This document shows positions 12,112 through 22,346 of a DNA stretch of 64,000 bases, one piece after another. The DNA comes from Auanema rhodensis (lineage: Eukaryota > Nematoda > Chromadorea > Rhabditida > Rhabditidae): positions 8,256,131-8,320,130 of the forward strand of contig OZ059894.1 of assembly GCA_964057225.1 (NCBI GenBank). The letters are read 5' to 3'. The notes under the pieces are model-generated. The model was not told the origin of the DNA. It made no database searches and saw nothing but the letters and a program-made list of their open reading frames with translations. Each line of letters starts with the position of its first letter. Within the stretch, counting starts at the first letter, position 1. The translations under genes were made by a program, and so were the position numbers.

Positions 12112-12129
12112 TGGAGGTTCCACCTCGAA
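12112..12129 (+). promoter_or_regulatory. Primer-binding-site-like sequence of element A
   Basis: TGGAGGTTCCACCTCGAA directly follows the LTR. It is self-complementary (GAGGT-TCC-ACCTC) and matches no tRNA 3' end I can recall, including the tRNA-Asn of the array. Confidence 0.55.
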
Positions 12130-13520
12130 CATTTTTATCTTGATTTCTTGACTATTTTCTCTTATATTTCGTTATTTTTACTACATTTCATTGAATCTGA
12201 ATTCTCTTATATCTCTACACCATCTACTCCATGTCTTAACACAATACGGTGGGGCCAACAACGTTTAAAAGGGAACAGATGCAAGGACCACTCCTTTTGG
12301 AGATGGATTTTATATTTTTTGAAACTGAAGTTATATTTTCCCGTTTGTTCACAATTTTCTGTCTGTCTGAACCCAACAATTTTTGTATCCTTGCTGTTAA
12401 CATCAAATACTCTGTTACCCGAACTCGAAGCATTTTTGAGGACCCTAGGATGAATTAGTGAACAAATTCACCCAAGGATAATTTTTATTGAGATTTATGC
12501 CCACACTTTCCCCTTTTAAGGATTGATTTTGGCTTCGAGGAAAGAATAGCCACGGTTATTTCTTTATTTTTGTGGATGAAACAATTTTGCGCACCAAATT
12601 GAGATTATTTCATATTTTGCGATCAGGACTATTTTATTTTGCGTTACATTTCTGTTCAGACAACTTTTTGCCATTAACATCCGAAAATATTTTGATAACG
12701 CATTGAATTTACACGGGAAACCTCACCTAAATGGGAGGAATATTATGAAAAGTGAATTTTAAGATCGCTATAGTCCGAAAAATCCTGTACAATTTTACGA
12801 ACTGAATTATTATTAGTGATTGTCTATCAGGTCGTGTTGGCTTAAGCATATCAGTTTGGATTTTCTCCCCTTACTATATGTCACCTTCCTCATACCGTTA
12901 TTGTTGTTTTGAAGCATAAGACTCATTCCTAAACACCATAATTCTTTAAATATAGTTATTGTAATCTTTAGTCATCTATTCCTAACCATAATTTTAAAAC
13001 TAGATTTCTGATCATGATGGGACTACGGTACTCATTCGTTTTCCAAATTGCTTCCTTAAAAGAGTAATGCTATTACGGATGTACATTATGAAAACCGCTA
13101 AAATCCTTTGAACATTTACCAAAGTCCATTTTCGTGGCATTTTCGATCACTCGTGAGTCCAAGAAGATCAGAATCGTCAGAAAAAGAAAAAAAAATGGGA
13201 ATAAGGACTAATGAGATTGCTCAGGCATCAATCAAGTGAGCACTGAACATTTTTGAACATATACAAACTGGTTGAATTATATACATTTAAGAATATTAAA
13301 TTGGAAAGCGAACAAAGTCCAAATTTTCATACGGTAGTAGGCGGATCTCTGTTAAAGGCCACAACTTAGATTCATTCCTTAACGCCGACTATACAAACCA
13401 GTTACGCACAGCTTTCTCACCCCTTTTCCAAAACTCCTTATCCATAACACTCATTAACGTCTCAAAATCCCCCACGTTACTAAACACTCAAGGTTTTTCC
13501 AAACCAAGAGCGCTACCAAA
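12130..13520 (+). other. Leader region of element A
   Basis: About 1.4 kb and nearly the same as the leader of B (43795-45183). Short frames within it are not conserved as protein in element E. Gag-frame codons resembling E begin near 13463, upstream of the GTG at 13521. Confidence 0.65.
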
Positions 13521-14035
13521 GTGGATAAGCGATTTCGATCAGCTGTACCTCTCAGTACACGAACTGATTTTGATCTGCGAGACTCAGCTCCACTCACCCG
13601 AAGCCGAGCTCGCGCACAAAGCATCGCTATAATCGAAGACGAGCAGAAAGCCGAGCACAAAACCGACAAATTCTTTACTCCTCGTGCAGGCACTTATTCA
13701 CCTACTGAACGATTAAGCGACGAGGATTACGTACCACCAGGAGGAGAAGAAACATCCATCATAGTGGAAGAACAAACACCAGTTACTGCTAAGAAGTCAA
13801 CAACGTTGAAGGAAACATGGTACAACTCAAGAATCCATTTGGAAAAATTCAAGACGTACACAAAGACAATCTCAAACTTTTGCGATCAAATACAACGACT
13901 TATGACACGGACGACGACAGCGATATTGAGATCATAAAAGTCATAAATGGTAACGATAACTATGACTCTACTGAAGAAACAGAACCAGAAGACCCATCGG
14001 ACCAAAATTGGCTACCACCAAGAAGAAGACGATGA
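13521..14035 (+). pseudogene. Gag-integrase deletion fusion of element A
   Basis: Codons for the first ~92 Gag residues (13521-13796) are joined to the end of the integrase tail and the acidic C-terminus (13797-14035). The join shares AAG with both partners. It puts the tail out of frame: the Gag frame runs to 13937 in unrelated residues, while the true tail frame (13817-14035) ends in the same Pro-Pro-Arg-rich tail as B. A second deletion removes 36 bp (12 codons) near 13881. It is non-functional as a polyprotein. Whether the small Gag-derived peptide has a role is unknown. Confidence 0.8.
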
Positions 14036-14731
14036 AAGAAATAATTTCGAGATTGATAAAATTATTGTAAAACTTTGTATCAACTCTCTTTTAAAAAACC
14101 AGAGCTATTAATATTATTATATCATTGAAAAACTTGAGTAAGACGAGATGTAAGCTAGTAATGAAAAAGCATTTCAGTTTCAAAGCATATATGATTATAA
14201 AACTTCATCAATTTCAAATAATTTCCCGTAAATAAAGAAGAAATGAAAGATAAGAGACATTATATTGCATATTCATCTGAGCAACAGTCCTTATCAAGTA
14301 GTTAATGATTCAATTCCGGAAATTATATGGGATTTAGTTTAATTTTTTTTATTATTACAATTCGCTTTGAATACGCTGAAGAAACATGCTAGCTCCATCG
14401 ATAATATAGCATGACTCTCGTTTCTCTATACTCAAACAAGTTAGACATGCAGCGTCGTGCCTAAAAAGCTATTTTGCGCACTCTCGCTGACAAAATATAG
14501 CCCTGGTATTCTAAAAGATTGTTTTATTCCTTAATATTCATGTATTTTCAAATAATTTTTATTAAATTCTTTTCAGATAATATTGTTTAACATTATATTG
14601 TAATTTATCTTTACTATTTTTATGTTAACATTGTAATTTTTATTTTTCAAAACTAAACCTTCTACTACGATTGAAACAAGCCACATATTTTGCTATTCGC
14701 GAGGACGCGCCATAAACTCGAAAAAATGGCA
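14036..14731 (+). other. 3' untranslated part of element A
   Basis: AT-rich and matching B's 34410-35109. It ends in CGAAAAAATGGCA before the LTR, the position where a polypurine tract is expected. The tract is weak: only A6TGG is purine-rich. Confidence 0.6.
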
Positions 14732-15068
14732 CGTTCCATTCGGAAATCAATACGTAGCAGGTGGGTTAGAATCAGACGACATGAGGCTGAGAGAGGACGA
14801 CACGCCCTTCATATGGAACACAGACTTCAGCTTTGCCTTATGGAATGACTATGGATGGTTGGTCTTCCTTTCTTAGCTCTCTTTCACTTTATATCTTTAT
14901 GTAGACTTATATAACTTATTGTAATCATGTAGACATAATAAACCTTTCTTTCTCGAGTCTTATGTTTATCCATTATGCTCTTTATCTACCGCTACATCTG
15001 GAATACTATCACACTCATCTTGTAGGCTTTATTGGTCTATAGGATCGACGTGAGAGCATAACGGAACG
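14732..15068 (+). repeat. 3' LTR of element A
   Basis: 337 bp. I see no difference from the 5' LTR or from the solo LTR at 15344, so these copies are young or were homogenised. Confidence 0.9.
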
Positions 15069-15189
15069 AAGGATTGGATAAGATAGACCAGAACATCAGA
15101 AAATATGGATCATTGACTGATCTAAAACAGAAGTAGAACCTTCACAAGTCTAGATTGTTGAGTATATGTGCTTCCGTGGCGCAATAGGC

Positions 15190-15225
<36 letters not shown>

Positions 15226-15343
15226 GAGCCCACCCGGGAGCGAAATATTTTTGGTTTCCACAGTTCCAATTAAGCTTCAAATCAAGCAAAATTAAAATTT
15301 TTATTCATCTACTCACGATCTCATTCATAAATTTTCTAGAAGG
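15069..15343 (+). tRNA. Single repeat unit with one tRNA-Asn(GTT) between element A and the solo LTR
   Basis: Contains a common-sequence tRNA at 15170-15242. The unit starts with the AAGG duplication and ends with AAGG before the next LTR, so both LTR insertions sit at the same base of the unit. Confidence 0.92.
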
Positions 15344-15680
15344 CGTTCCATTCGGAAATCAATACGTAGCAGGTGGGTTAGAATCAGACGACATGAGGCT
15401 GAGAGAGGACGACACGCCCTTCATATGGAACACAGACTTCAGCTTTGCCTTATGGAATGACTATGGATGGTTGGTCTTCCTTTCTTAGCTCTCTTTCACT
15501 TTATATCTTTATGTAGACTTATATAACTTATTGTAATCATGTAGACATAATAAACCTTTCTTTCTCGAGTCTTATGTTTATCCATTATGCTCTTTATCTA
15601 CCGCTACATCTGGAATACTATCACACTCATCTTGTAGGCTTTATTGGTCTATAGGATCGACGTGAGAGCATAACGGAACG
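15344..15680 (+). mobile_element. Solo LTR of the element A family
   Basis: 337 bp, the same as A's LTRs and flanked by AAGG on both sides (15340-15343 and 15681-15684). It has no internal sequence. It is most simply a recombination product of A rather than a second insertion. Confidence 0.9.
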
Positions 15681-15801
15681 AAGGATTGGATAAGATAGAC
15701 CAGAACATCAGAAAATATGGATCATTGACTGATCTAAAACAGAAGTAGAACCTTCACAAGTCTAGATTGTTGAGTATATGTGCTTCCGTGGCGCAATAGG
15801 C

Positions 15802-15837
<36 letters not shown>

Positions 15838-16040
15838 GAGCCCACCCGGGAGCGAAATATTTTTCGTTTCCACAGTTCAAATTAAGCAAAATTAAAATTT
15901 TAATTCATCTACTTACGATCTCATTCATAAATTTTCTAGAAGGATTGGATAAGATAGACCAGAACATCAGAAAATATGGATCATTGACTGATCTAAAACA
16001 GAAGTAGAAACTTCACAAGTCTAGATTGTTGAGAGTATGT

Positions 16041-16060
16041 GCTTCCGTGGCGCAAAAGGC

Positions 16061-16096
<36 letters not shown>

Positions 16097-16113
16097 GAGC
16101 CCACCCGGGAGCG
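16041..16113 (+). tRNA. tRNA-Asn(GTT) variant T16A (first of six)
   Basis: The D loop reads AAAAGGCA. The same change marks 17631, 19221, 24742, 26061 and 27651. All six have GAGAGTATGTG just upstream and a GAAACATTTTTGA tail, so they are descendants of one unit. Confidence 0.9.
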
Positions 16114-16311
16114 AAACATTTTTGATTTCCACAGTTCAAATTAAGCTTCAAATTGAGCAAAATTAAAATTTTAATTCCTCTACTTACGATCTCATTCATA
16201 AATTTTCTAGAAGGATTGGATAAGATAGACCAGAACATCAGAAAATATGGATCATTGACTGATCTAAAACAGAAGTAGAAACTTCACAAGTCTAGATTGT
16301 TGAGTATATGT

Positions 16312-16384
16312 GCTTCCGTGGCGCAATAGGCAGCGCGTTCGGCTGTTAACCGAAAGGTTAGTGGTTCGAGCCCACCCGGGAGCG
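16312..16384 (+). tRNA. tRNA-Asn(GTT) variant G49A
   Basis: The outermost T-stem pair becomes A-C. The equivalent copies at 17902 and 26332 keep G49, so this change is younger than the block duplication. Confidence 0.88.
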
Positions 16385-16602
16385 AAATATTTTTGGTTTC
16401 CACAGTTCCAATTAAGCTTCAAATCAAGCAAAATTAAAATTTCAATTCATCTACTTACGATCTCATTCATAAATTTTCTAGAAGGATTGGATAAGATAGA
16501 CCAGAACATCAGAAAATATGGATCATTGACTGATCTAAAACAGAAGTAGAAACTTCACAAGTCTAGATTGTTGAGTATATGTGCTTCCGTGGCGCAATAG
16601 GC

Positions 16603-16638
<36 letters not shown>

Positions 16639-16861
16639 GAGCCCACCCGGGAGCGAAATATTTTTGGTTTCCACAGTTCCAATTAAGCGAAATTAAAATT
16701 TTAATTCATCTACTCACGATCTCATTCATAAATTTTCTAGAAGGATTGGATAAGATAGACCAGAACATCAGAAAATATGGATCATTGACTGATCTAAAAC
16801 AGAAGTAGAACCTTCACAAGTCTAGATTGTTGAGTATATGTGCTTCCGTGGCGCAATAGGC

Positions 16862-16897
<36 letters not shown>

Positions 16898-17120
16898 GAG
16901 CCCACCCGGGAGCGAAATATTTTTGGTTTCCACAGTTCCAATTAAGCGAAATTAAAATTTTAATTCATCTACTTGCGATCTCATTCATAAATTTTCTAGA
17001 AGGATTGGATAAGATAGACCAGAACATCAGAAAATATGGATCATTGACTGATCTAAAACAGAAGTAGAAACATCACAAGTTTAGATTGTTGAGTATATGT
17101 GCTTCCGTGGCGCAATAGGC

Positions 17121-17156
<36 letters not shown>

Positions 17157-17391
17157 GAGCCCACCCGGGAGCGAAATATTTTTGGTTTCCACAGTTCCAA
17201 TTAAGCTTCAAATCAAGCAAAATTAAAATTTTTATTCATCTACTCACGATCTCATTCATAAATTTTCTAGAAGGATTGGATAAGATAGACCAGAACATCA
17301 GAAAATATGGATCATTGACTGATCTAAAACAGAAGTAGAAACTTCACAAGTCTAGATTGTTGAGTATATGTGCTTCCGTGGCGCAATAGGC

Positions 17392-17427
<36 letters not shown>

Positions 17428-17650
17428 GAGCCCACCCGGGAGCGAAATATTTTTCGTTTCCACAGTTCAAATTAAGCAAAATTAAAATTTTAATTCATCT
17501 ACTTACGATCTCATTCATAAATTTTCTAGAAGGATTGGATAAGATAGACCAGAACATCAGAAAATATGGATCATTGACTGATCTAAAACAGAAGTAGAAA
17601 CTTCACAAGTCTAGATTGTTGAGAGTATGTGCTTCCGTGGCGCAAAAGGC

Positions 17651-17686
<36 letters not shown>

Positions 17687-17921
17687 GAGCCCACCCGGGA
17701 GCGAAACATTTTTGATTTCCACAGTTCAAATTAAGCTTCAAATTGAGCAAAATTAAAATTTTAATTCCTCTACTTACGATCTCATTTATAAATTTTCTAG
17801 AAGGATTGGATAAGATAGACCAGAACATCAGAAAATATGGATCATTGACTGATCTAAAACAGAAGTAGAAACTTCACAAGTCTAGATTGTTGAGTATATG
17901 TGCTTCCGTGGCGCAATAGGC

Positions 17922-17957
<36 letters not shown>

Positions 17958-18192
17958 GAGCCCACCCGGGAGCGAAATATTTTTGGTTTCCACAGTTCCA
18001 ATTAAGCTTCAAATCAAGCAAAATTAAAATTTCAATTCATCTACTTACGATCTCATTCATAAATTTTCTAGAAGGATTGGATAAGATAGACCAGAACATC
18101 AGAAAATATGGATCATTGACTGATCTAAAACAGAAGTAGAAACTTCACAAGTCTAGATTGTTGAGTATATGTGCTTCCGTGGCGCAATAGGC

Positions 18193-18228
<36 letters not shown>

Positions 18229-18451
18229 GAGCCCACCCGGGAGCGAAATATTTTTGGTTTCCACAGTTCCAATTAAGCGAAATTAAAATTTTAATTCATC
18301 TACTCACGATCTCATTCATAAATTTTCTAGAAGGATTGGATAAGATAGACCAGAACATCAGAAAATATGGATCATTGACTGATCTAAAACAGAAGTAGAA
18401 CCTTCACAAGTCTAGATTGTTGAGTATATGTGCTTCCGTGGCGCAATAGGC

Positions 18452-18487
<36 letters not shown>

Positions 18488-18710
18488 GAGCCCACCCGGG
18501 AGCGAAATATTTTTGGTTTCCACAGTTCCAATTAAGCGAAATTAAAATTTTAATTCATCTACTTGCGATCTCATTCATAAATTTTCTAGAAGGATTGGAT
18601 AAGATAGACCAGAACATCAGAAAATATGGATCATTGACTGATCTAAAACAGAAGTAGAAACTTCACAAGTCTAGATTGTTGAGTATATGTGCTTCCGTGG
18701 CGCAATAGGC

Positions 18711-18746
<36 letters not shown>

Positions 18747-18981
18747 GAGCCCACCCGGGAGCGAAATATTTTTGGTTTCCACAGTTCCAATTAAGCTTCA
18801 AATCAAGCAAAATTAAAATTTTTATTCATCTACTCACGATCTCATTCATAAATTTTCTAGAAGGATTGGATAAGATAGACCAGAACATCAGAAAATATGG
18901 ATCATTGACTGATCTAAAACAGAAGTAGAACCTTCACAAGTCTAGATTGTTGAGTATATGTGCTTCCGTGGCGCAATAGGC

Positions 18982-19017
<36 letters not shown>

Positions 19018-19240
19018 GAGCCCACCCGGGAGCGAAATATTTTTCGTTTCCACAGTTCAAATTAAGCAAAATTAAAATTTTAATTCATCTACTTACGATC
19101 TCATTCATAAATTTTCTAGAAGGATTGGATAAGATAGACCAGAACATCAGAAAATATGGATCATTGACTGATCTAAAACAGAAGTAGAAACTTCACAAGT
19201 CTAGATTGTTGAGAGTATGTGCTTCCGTGGCGCAAAAGGC

Positions 19241-19276
<36 letters not shown>

Positions 19277-19491
19277 GAGCCCACCCGGGAGCGAAACATT
19301 TTTGATTTCCACAGTTCAAATTAAGCTTCAAATTGAGCAAAATTAAAATTTTAATTCCTCTACTTACGATCTCATTCATAAATTTTCTAGAAGGATTGGA
19401 TAAGATAGACCAGAACATCAGAAAATATGGATCATTGACTGATCTAAAACAGAAGTAGAAACTTCACAAGTCTAGATTGTTGAGTATATGT

Positions 19492-19511
19492 GCTTCCGTG
19501 GCGCAATAGGC

Positions 19512-19547
<36 letters not shown>

Positions 19548-19560
19548 GAGCCCACCCGGG
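19492..19560 (+). pseudogene. tRNA-Asn(GTT), 5' part, split by element C
   Basis: The first 69 nt are normal. Element C then interrupts the 3' acceptor strand. The remaining bases are at 23216-23224, with CCGGG duplicated on both sides. The gene lost its own acceptor end and terminator. Confidence 0.9.
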
Positions 19561-19596
19561 TATCGCGAATGCGATTATTCATCATTCAATCGATGC

Positions 19597-19623
19597 AATC
19601 TCATCACGTTGGCTGATGAGATT
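19597..19623 (+). promoter_or_regulatory. 10-bp inverted repeat in the LTR of element C
   Basis: AATCTCATCA, a 7-nt loop, then TGATGAGATT. It lies close to the start of the LTR and is repeated in the 3' LTR at 22836-22862. Confidence 0.6.
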
Positions 19624-19704
19624 CACGGGCACTCTGTTTTTATACCACCGTCGCGGACGGTCGCTTTTCTCTCTCCTCGTTGCTGTCTTTATCTTATGAC
19701 TCAT

Positions 19705-19840
19705 CTAGTCTGAACCACCGTTTTATCCTTGTCCTTTAGTAAGACTATCTCTAGTCTCATTAGTGATGTATATCTAGTCTTATTACATTCACTCTAGTCT
19801 TCTATGTACTTTATCTAGTCTTATTATATATCTTCTAGTC
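19705..19840 (+). promoter_or_regulatory. Cluster of six CTAGTC motifs in the LTR of element C
   Basis: Motifs start at 19705, 19751, 19774, 19794, 19815 and 19835; the last five are 20-23 bp apart. Five continue with T. The spacing of about two helix turns suggests repeated binding sites, but the sites could also be a decayed tandem repeat. Confidence 0.45.
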
Positions 19841-19976
19841 CTTATATTCTGTATTTTGTATATCTGAATGGCATATGAATGAATCTTTCTTCCTCTAATA
19901 GTCTTTTATGTTAACAGGGCATAGAATAGAAAGTGTGAACCTGGGAGGCTATTTGAAGAGCCCTTTATCTTCAAAA

Positions 19977-19994
19977 TGGTGCATCGGCCGGGAA
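19977..19994 (+). promoter_or_regulatory. Primer-binding site of element C, tRNA-Gly type
   Basis: TGGTGCATCGGCCGGGAA directly follows the LTR and is complementary to the 3' end of a metazoan tRNA-Gly(GCC) with CCA, over 18 nt as I recall that tRNA. Confidence 0.8.
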
Positions 19995-20489
19995 ACATGT
20001 GTAGAGTACAACCCAAATACTCCCAACTTCACCATAGTATTTCCGGCTCATGTTGTATTGCATGACCACACATTCATCTCACGACATATTATCGATAAAA
20101 ATGACACATTTGCATTGCATCAACTTGATTGTCCAGCAACTCCGTTTTGCGATATGATTCAATGTCTGTTCTGTCTTGAACTACTCCACAACCCATCTTG
20201 TTTCCCATACGCAGCACTCTCGGCGACCGCACTCATCATATGGCTCATTCTATTTAGTATTCTTTTAAGCATCATAGTCATTCGAATTTGTTCTAAAAAA
20301 TTTGTTCATATTGCACAATACACCCCTTTTTTCCGTTTGGCGTATGATCACTCAATGTCTCCCCTCTCATATAAGATCTCATATCTCTATTCAGGAAGAA
20401 CGATCGGTACTCGAGTACGTCCCGCTCAGTTCTCACAAGCTACCTCGATGGCAGAAGTCTACACCCTCACAACGATCACGACAACGTGA
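19977..20489 (+). CDS. env: N-terminal part of the element C envelope protein
   Basis: An open frame runs from inside the LTR (first ATG 19908) to 20489. The internal part encodes a short ectodomain-like stretch with several Cys and N-glycosylation-type sites, followed by a strong hydrophobic segment (about residues 102-125 counted from the ATG) and a basic stop-transfer. The next open frame, shifted relative to this one, starts at 20302 and carries the fusion-protein half. The two therefore look like one env gene broken by a frameshift, or two exons. A TTTATGTTAACAG stretch at the LTR ATG resembles a 3' splice site, which would make the ATG irrelevant. Confidence 0.5.
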   Translation, partial: WCIGRETCVEYNPNTPNFTIVFPAHVVLHDHTFISRHIIDKNDTFALHQLDCPATPFCDMIQCLFCLELLHNPSCFPYAALSATALIIWLILFSILLSIIVIRICSKKFVHIAQYTPFFRLAYDHSMSPLSYKISYLYSGRTIGTRVRPAQFSQATSMAEVYTLTTITTT

Positions 20490-22209
20490 CCGATTAGTTC
20501 ACCGAGTCGGGTATCTTTTTGTTGCAATAATCGTCATTTTTTTGATTGAATCTCTTGTAGTTAATGCATGTACTATTGTTCCTCCGAGTATATCACATGT
20601 TCCAGGCAACTCCGTCTCGAACTTATCACCTACCCACCAAGTCAACCAAGTCAGCAGCTCCACCACCCTCCATACTTACGATAATGAGGTATGTTTTACA
20701 ACTTCACATTCAAACCGATCATACGCCAATCCCCTCACGAACTCACACCTGCGCATCAAACTTATGTATACACGTATACTGTGCACGAAAGTATCCTTAT
20801 TTTTTACACGTCACACCATCGTAAAAACTGAATCCGCAAAACGGTGTCCCCATATGGGCTCTTGTGTAGGATCGTTTTGTGCGAACGTTCGACCCAATAC
20901 ATCAATCTCAGAACTCTCATTAGCCAACCAATATCCAGGTACCAGCTATTGTTCAGAAAGCTGTGGATTTCTATCATGCGGTTGTGCGTTGCCAACTTCT
21001 GGTTGTCTCTTCTATCGCAACTTTCATGTTCCCAATGACAATATCACCCACGAAGTTTTCTACTGCTCACGATGGACACCTAGGGTTTTTCTCCAGATTA
21101 GCATCCATACAGCTATTGAAAACAAAACTGAAACGATCTCGCACGTCCCCTTTTTACCACACTCTACAAAAATCATTAACGGGTACCATATTACTCTTGG
21201 GAGAATAACATATTCTGATAATGAAATCCTCCATAGACGATACATTACTTCCGACTCGAGAATTGCAGTTTTACCTCACTCTGCTACATTTTCATACTCG
21301 TGCGGAAAAGTTAAAACCGCTGACCCATTCTCCGAATGCACTGCAACAGACACATGTTCATGCAGACCAGCCGAAACAGTCGAAAATTGCTATTGTCAGG
21401 ACAACAATCCTAACAAACTCTATACTAATAACTACACCCTACCATTATCTCTTCCATCTCTGACCATGATCCCAAAAAACAATCTCATTTTTGCTCATCC
21501 CATAAGCGCTGTTGACATTAAAATGTGGACAAATATCTCAGATGTCACTTATGAATACGACGATAGTCCTACTATTTGCGAACTAAAATCCAAAGACCTA
21601 GTTGGATGTTTTGACTGTGTTACTGGAGCAACAACAATCATTACTTGCATCAGTACATCATCCCACATTCGAATTTCGTGCGACGATGAAGAATTTCTGC
21701 TTACATGCAATTCTCAGGGTTACAACAACTCTATTCGCATACACAGCAATTTTTCAACACCGTCTATAACGTGTACTCATCCGTGTACTTCCGCCACATT
21801 ACATCTCAAAGGCAACTTGTACTACGTGAACGAATACATAGGTTTTGAACAGTCCACTCATCAGATTACAAACAGTTCATTCAGTCTCCTGAACGTCGAG
21901 TTTACCATACCGAGCTTTTTTGTACCCACTCACTTAATCAGCTCACTTGTTTCGTTTTACTCGGACTACCTTAAAACGATTGTAATACTATTGAGTGTTT
22001 TGATCACAGTACTCGGCTTTGTAACCGCCGTAATTGACCGCGTCTTCCAGTTGTCAAGTACACCCGCTCTCTTAGCATATTTACCCATACAAATACTTAT
22101 TATCTTCGCAATTCCTTTTCGCATCATTTTTTTCACAATTCATTTGTTGTTCAAGATTGTAGTTCGAGCCAGTCATAGCGCAGTGGCTAAGGGTACACAC
22201 TCTCAGTGA
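20302..22209 (+). CDS. env: Envelope glycoprotein of element C, phlebovirus-G2-like class II type
   Basis: 635 codons. After a basic N-terminal stretch comes a hydrophobic segment (about residues 68-88) that could act as an internal signal, then a Cys-rich ectodomain. Around residues 180-245 there are closely spaced Cys-Gly motifs (CxxxGSC, SCGF, CGC) of the kind seen in the G2 fusion domain of phleboviruses and of nematode BEL-element envelopes. Many NxS/T sites follow. A membrane anchor lies at about residues 557-578, with further hydrophobic sequence at about 594-622. The expected role is membrane fusion for an enveloped particle. The ATG is the first in this frame but is probably not the natural start, since the upstream frame (19977-20489) seems to hold the N-terminal half. 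Confidence 0.7.
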   Translation: MFILHNTPLFSVWRMITQCLPSHIRSHISIQEERSVLEYVPLSSHKLPRWQKSTPSQRSRQRDRLVHRVGYLFVAIIVIFLIESLVVNACTIVPPSISHVPGNSVSNLSPTHQVNQVSSSTTLHTYDNEVCFTTSHSNRSYANPLTNSHLRIKLMYTRILCTKVSLFFTRHTIVKTESAKRCPHMGSCVGSFCANVRPNTSISELSLANQYPGTSYCSESCGFLSCGCALPTSGCLFYRNFHVPNDNITHEVFYCSRWTPRVFLQISIHTAIENKTETISHVPFLPHSTKIINGYHITLGRITYSDNEILHRRYITSDSRIAVLPHSATFSYSCGKVKTADPFSECTATDTCSCRPAETVENCYCQDNNPNKLYTNNYTLPLSLPSLTMIPKNNLIFAHPISAVDIKMWTNISDVTYEYDDSPTICELKSKDLVGCFDCVTGATTIITCISTSSHIRISCDDEEFLLTCNSQGYNNSIRIHSNFSTPSITCTHPCTSATLHLKGNLYYVNEYIGFEQSTHQITNSSFSLLNVEFTIPSFFVPTHLISSLVSFYSDYLKTIVILLSVLITVLGFVTAVIDRVFQLSSTPALLAYLPIQILIIFAIPFRIIFFTIHLLFKIVVRASHSAVAKGTHSQ

Positions 22210-22240
22210 TTGATGACGGGTTCAATACCCAGTGAGTCCT
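22166..22240 (+). other. tRNA-like sequence with Pol III A and B boxes overlapping the end of env
   Basis: TAGCGCAGTGGC (22175-22186) fits an A box and GGTTCAATACC (22219-22229) resembles a B box at tRNA-like distance. D-arm-like and T-arm-like folds are possible, but the acceptor and T stems have several mismatches and no clear anticodon arm is visible. It may be a tRNA relic or tRNA-derived repeat captured by the element. It overlaps the last env codons and the stop. Confidence 0.4.
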
Positions 22241-22346
22241 CGATTTATTTTCTCGATTTCTTAGTTCCCTATCATAGCAAACGATTGTTCAATTTGATTT
22301 ACACCAATCCTACACAATTTATCATTTCGCCGGGGGGAGGTATACT

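Larger units (their letters stand above)
11775..15068 (+). mobile_element. Element A: internally deleted copy of the B-type Gypsy element
   Basis: Two 337-bp LTRs that look identical flank a 2.6-kb interior with a leader, the first Gag codons, the last integrase codons and a 3' untranslated part. About 8.1 kb present in B is missing, so A makes no enzymes and would depend on a relative for movement. It is flanked by AAGG duplications and inserted 101 bp downstream of a tRNA gene. Confidence 0.85.
15681..19560 (+). tRNA. Array block 2: 14 complete tRNA-Asn(GTT) genes plus one split copy
   Basis: Gene starts: 15782, 16041, 16312, 16583, 16842, 17101, 17372, 17631, 17902, 18173, 18432, 18691, 18962, 19221, then 19492, which is cut at nt 69 by element C. 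Units follow a six-unit pattern of 1,590 bp (259, 271, 271, 259, 259, 271), starting at 15782, 17372 and 18962. The second unit of each set carries T16A in the D loop (16041, 17631, 19221). Copy 16312 has G49A. Confidence 0.94.
19561..19976 (+). repeat. 5' LTR of element C
   Basis: 416 bp, TATCGCGAATG to ATCTTCAAAA, so without the usual TG...CA ends. It contains a perfect 10-bp hairpin (19597-19623), a 6-bp hairpin ACCGTC/GACGGT (19647-19661), a TTTTATA box just before the latter, and six CTAGTC motifs between 19705 and 19840. Confidence 0.9.

Noticed and set aside
12148..12458. Short frames in the leader of element A
   Set aside because: They overlap in several frames, are not kept as protein in E, and lie in a region conserved only as nucleotides with B.
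13796..13797. The joint in element A as a normal splice junction
   Set aside because: The left side resembles a donor, but the right side (TTTGAAG) is a poor acceptor and the fusion is out of frame.
19492..19699. 69-codon frame running from a tRNA into element C
   Set aside because: A junction artefact of the insertion.
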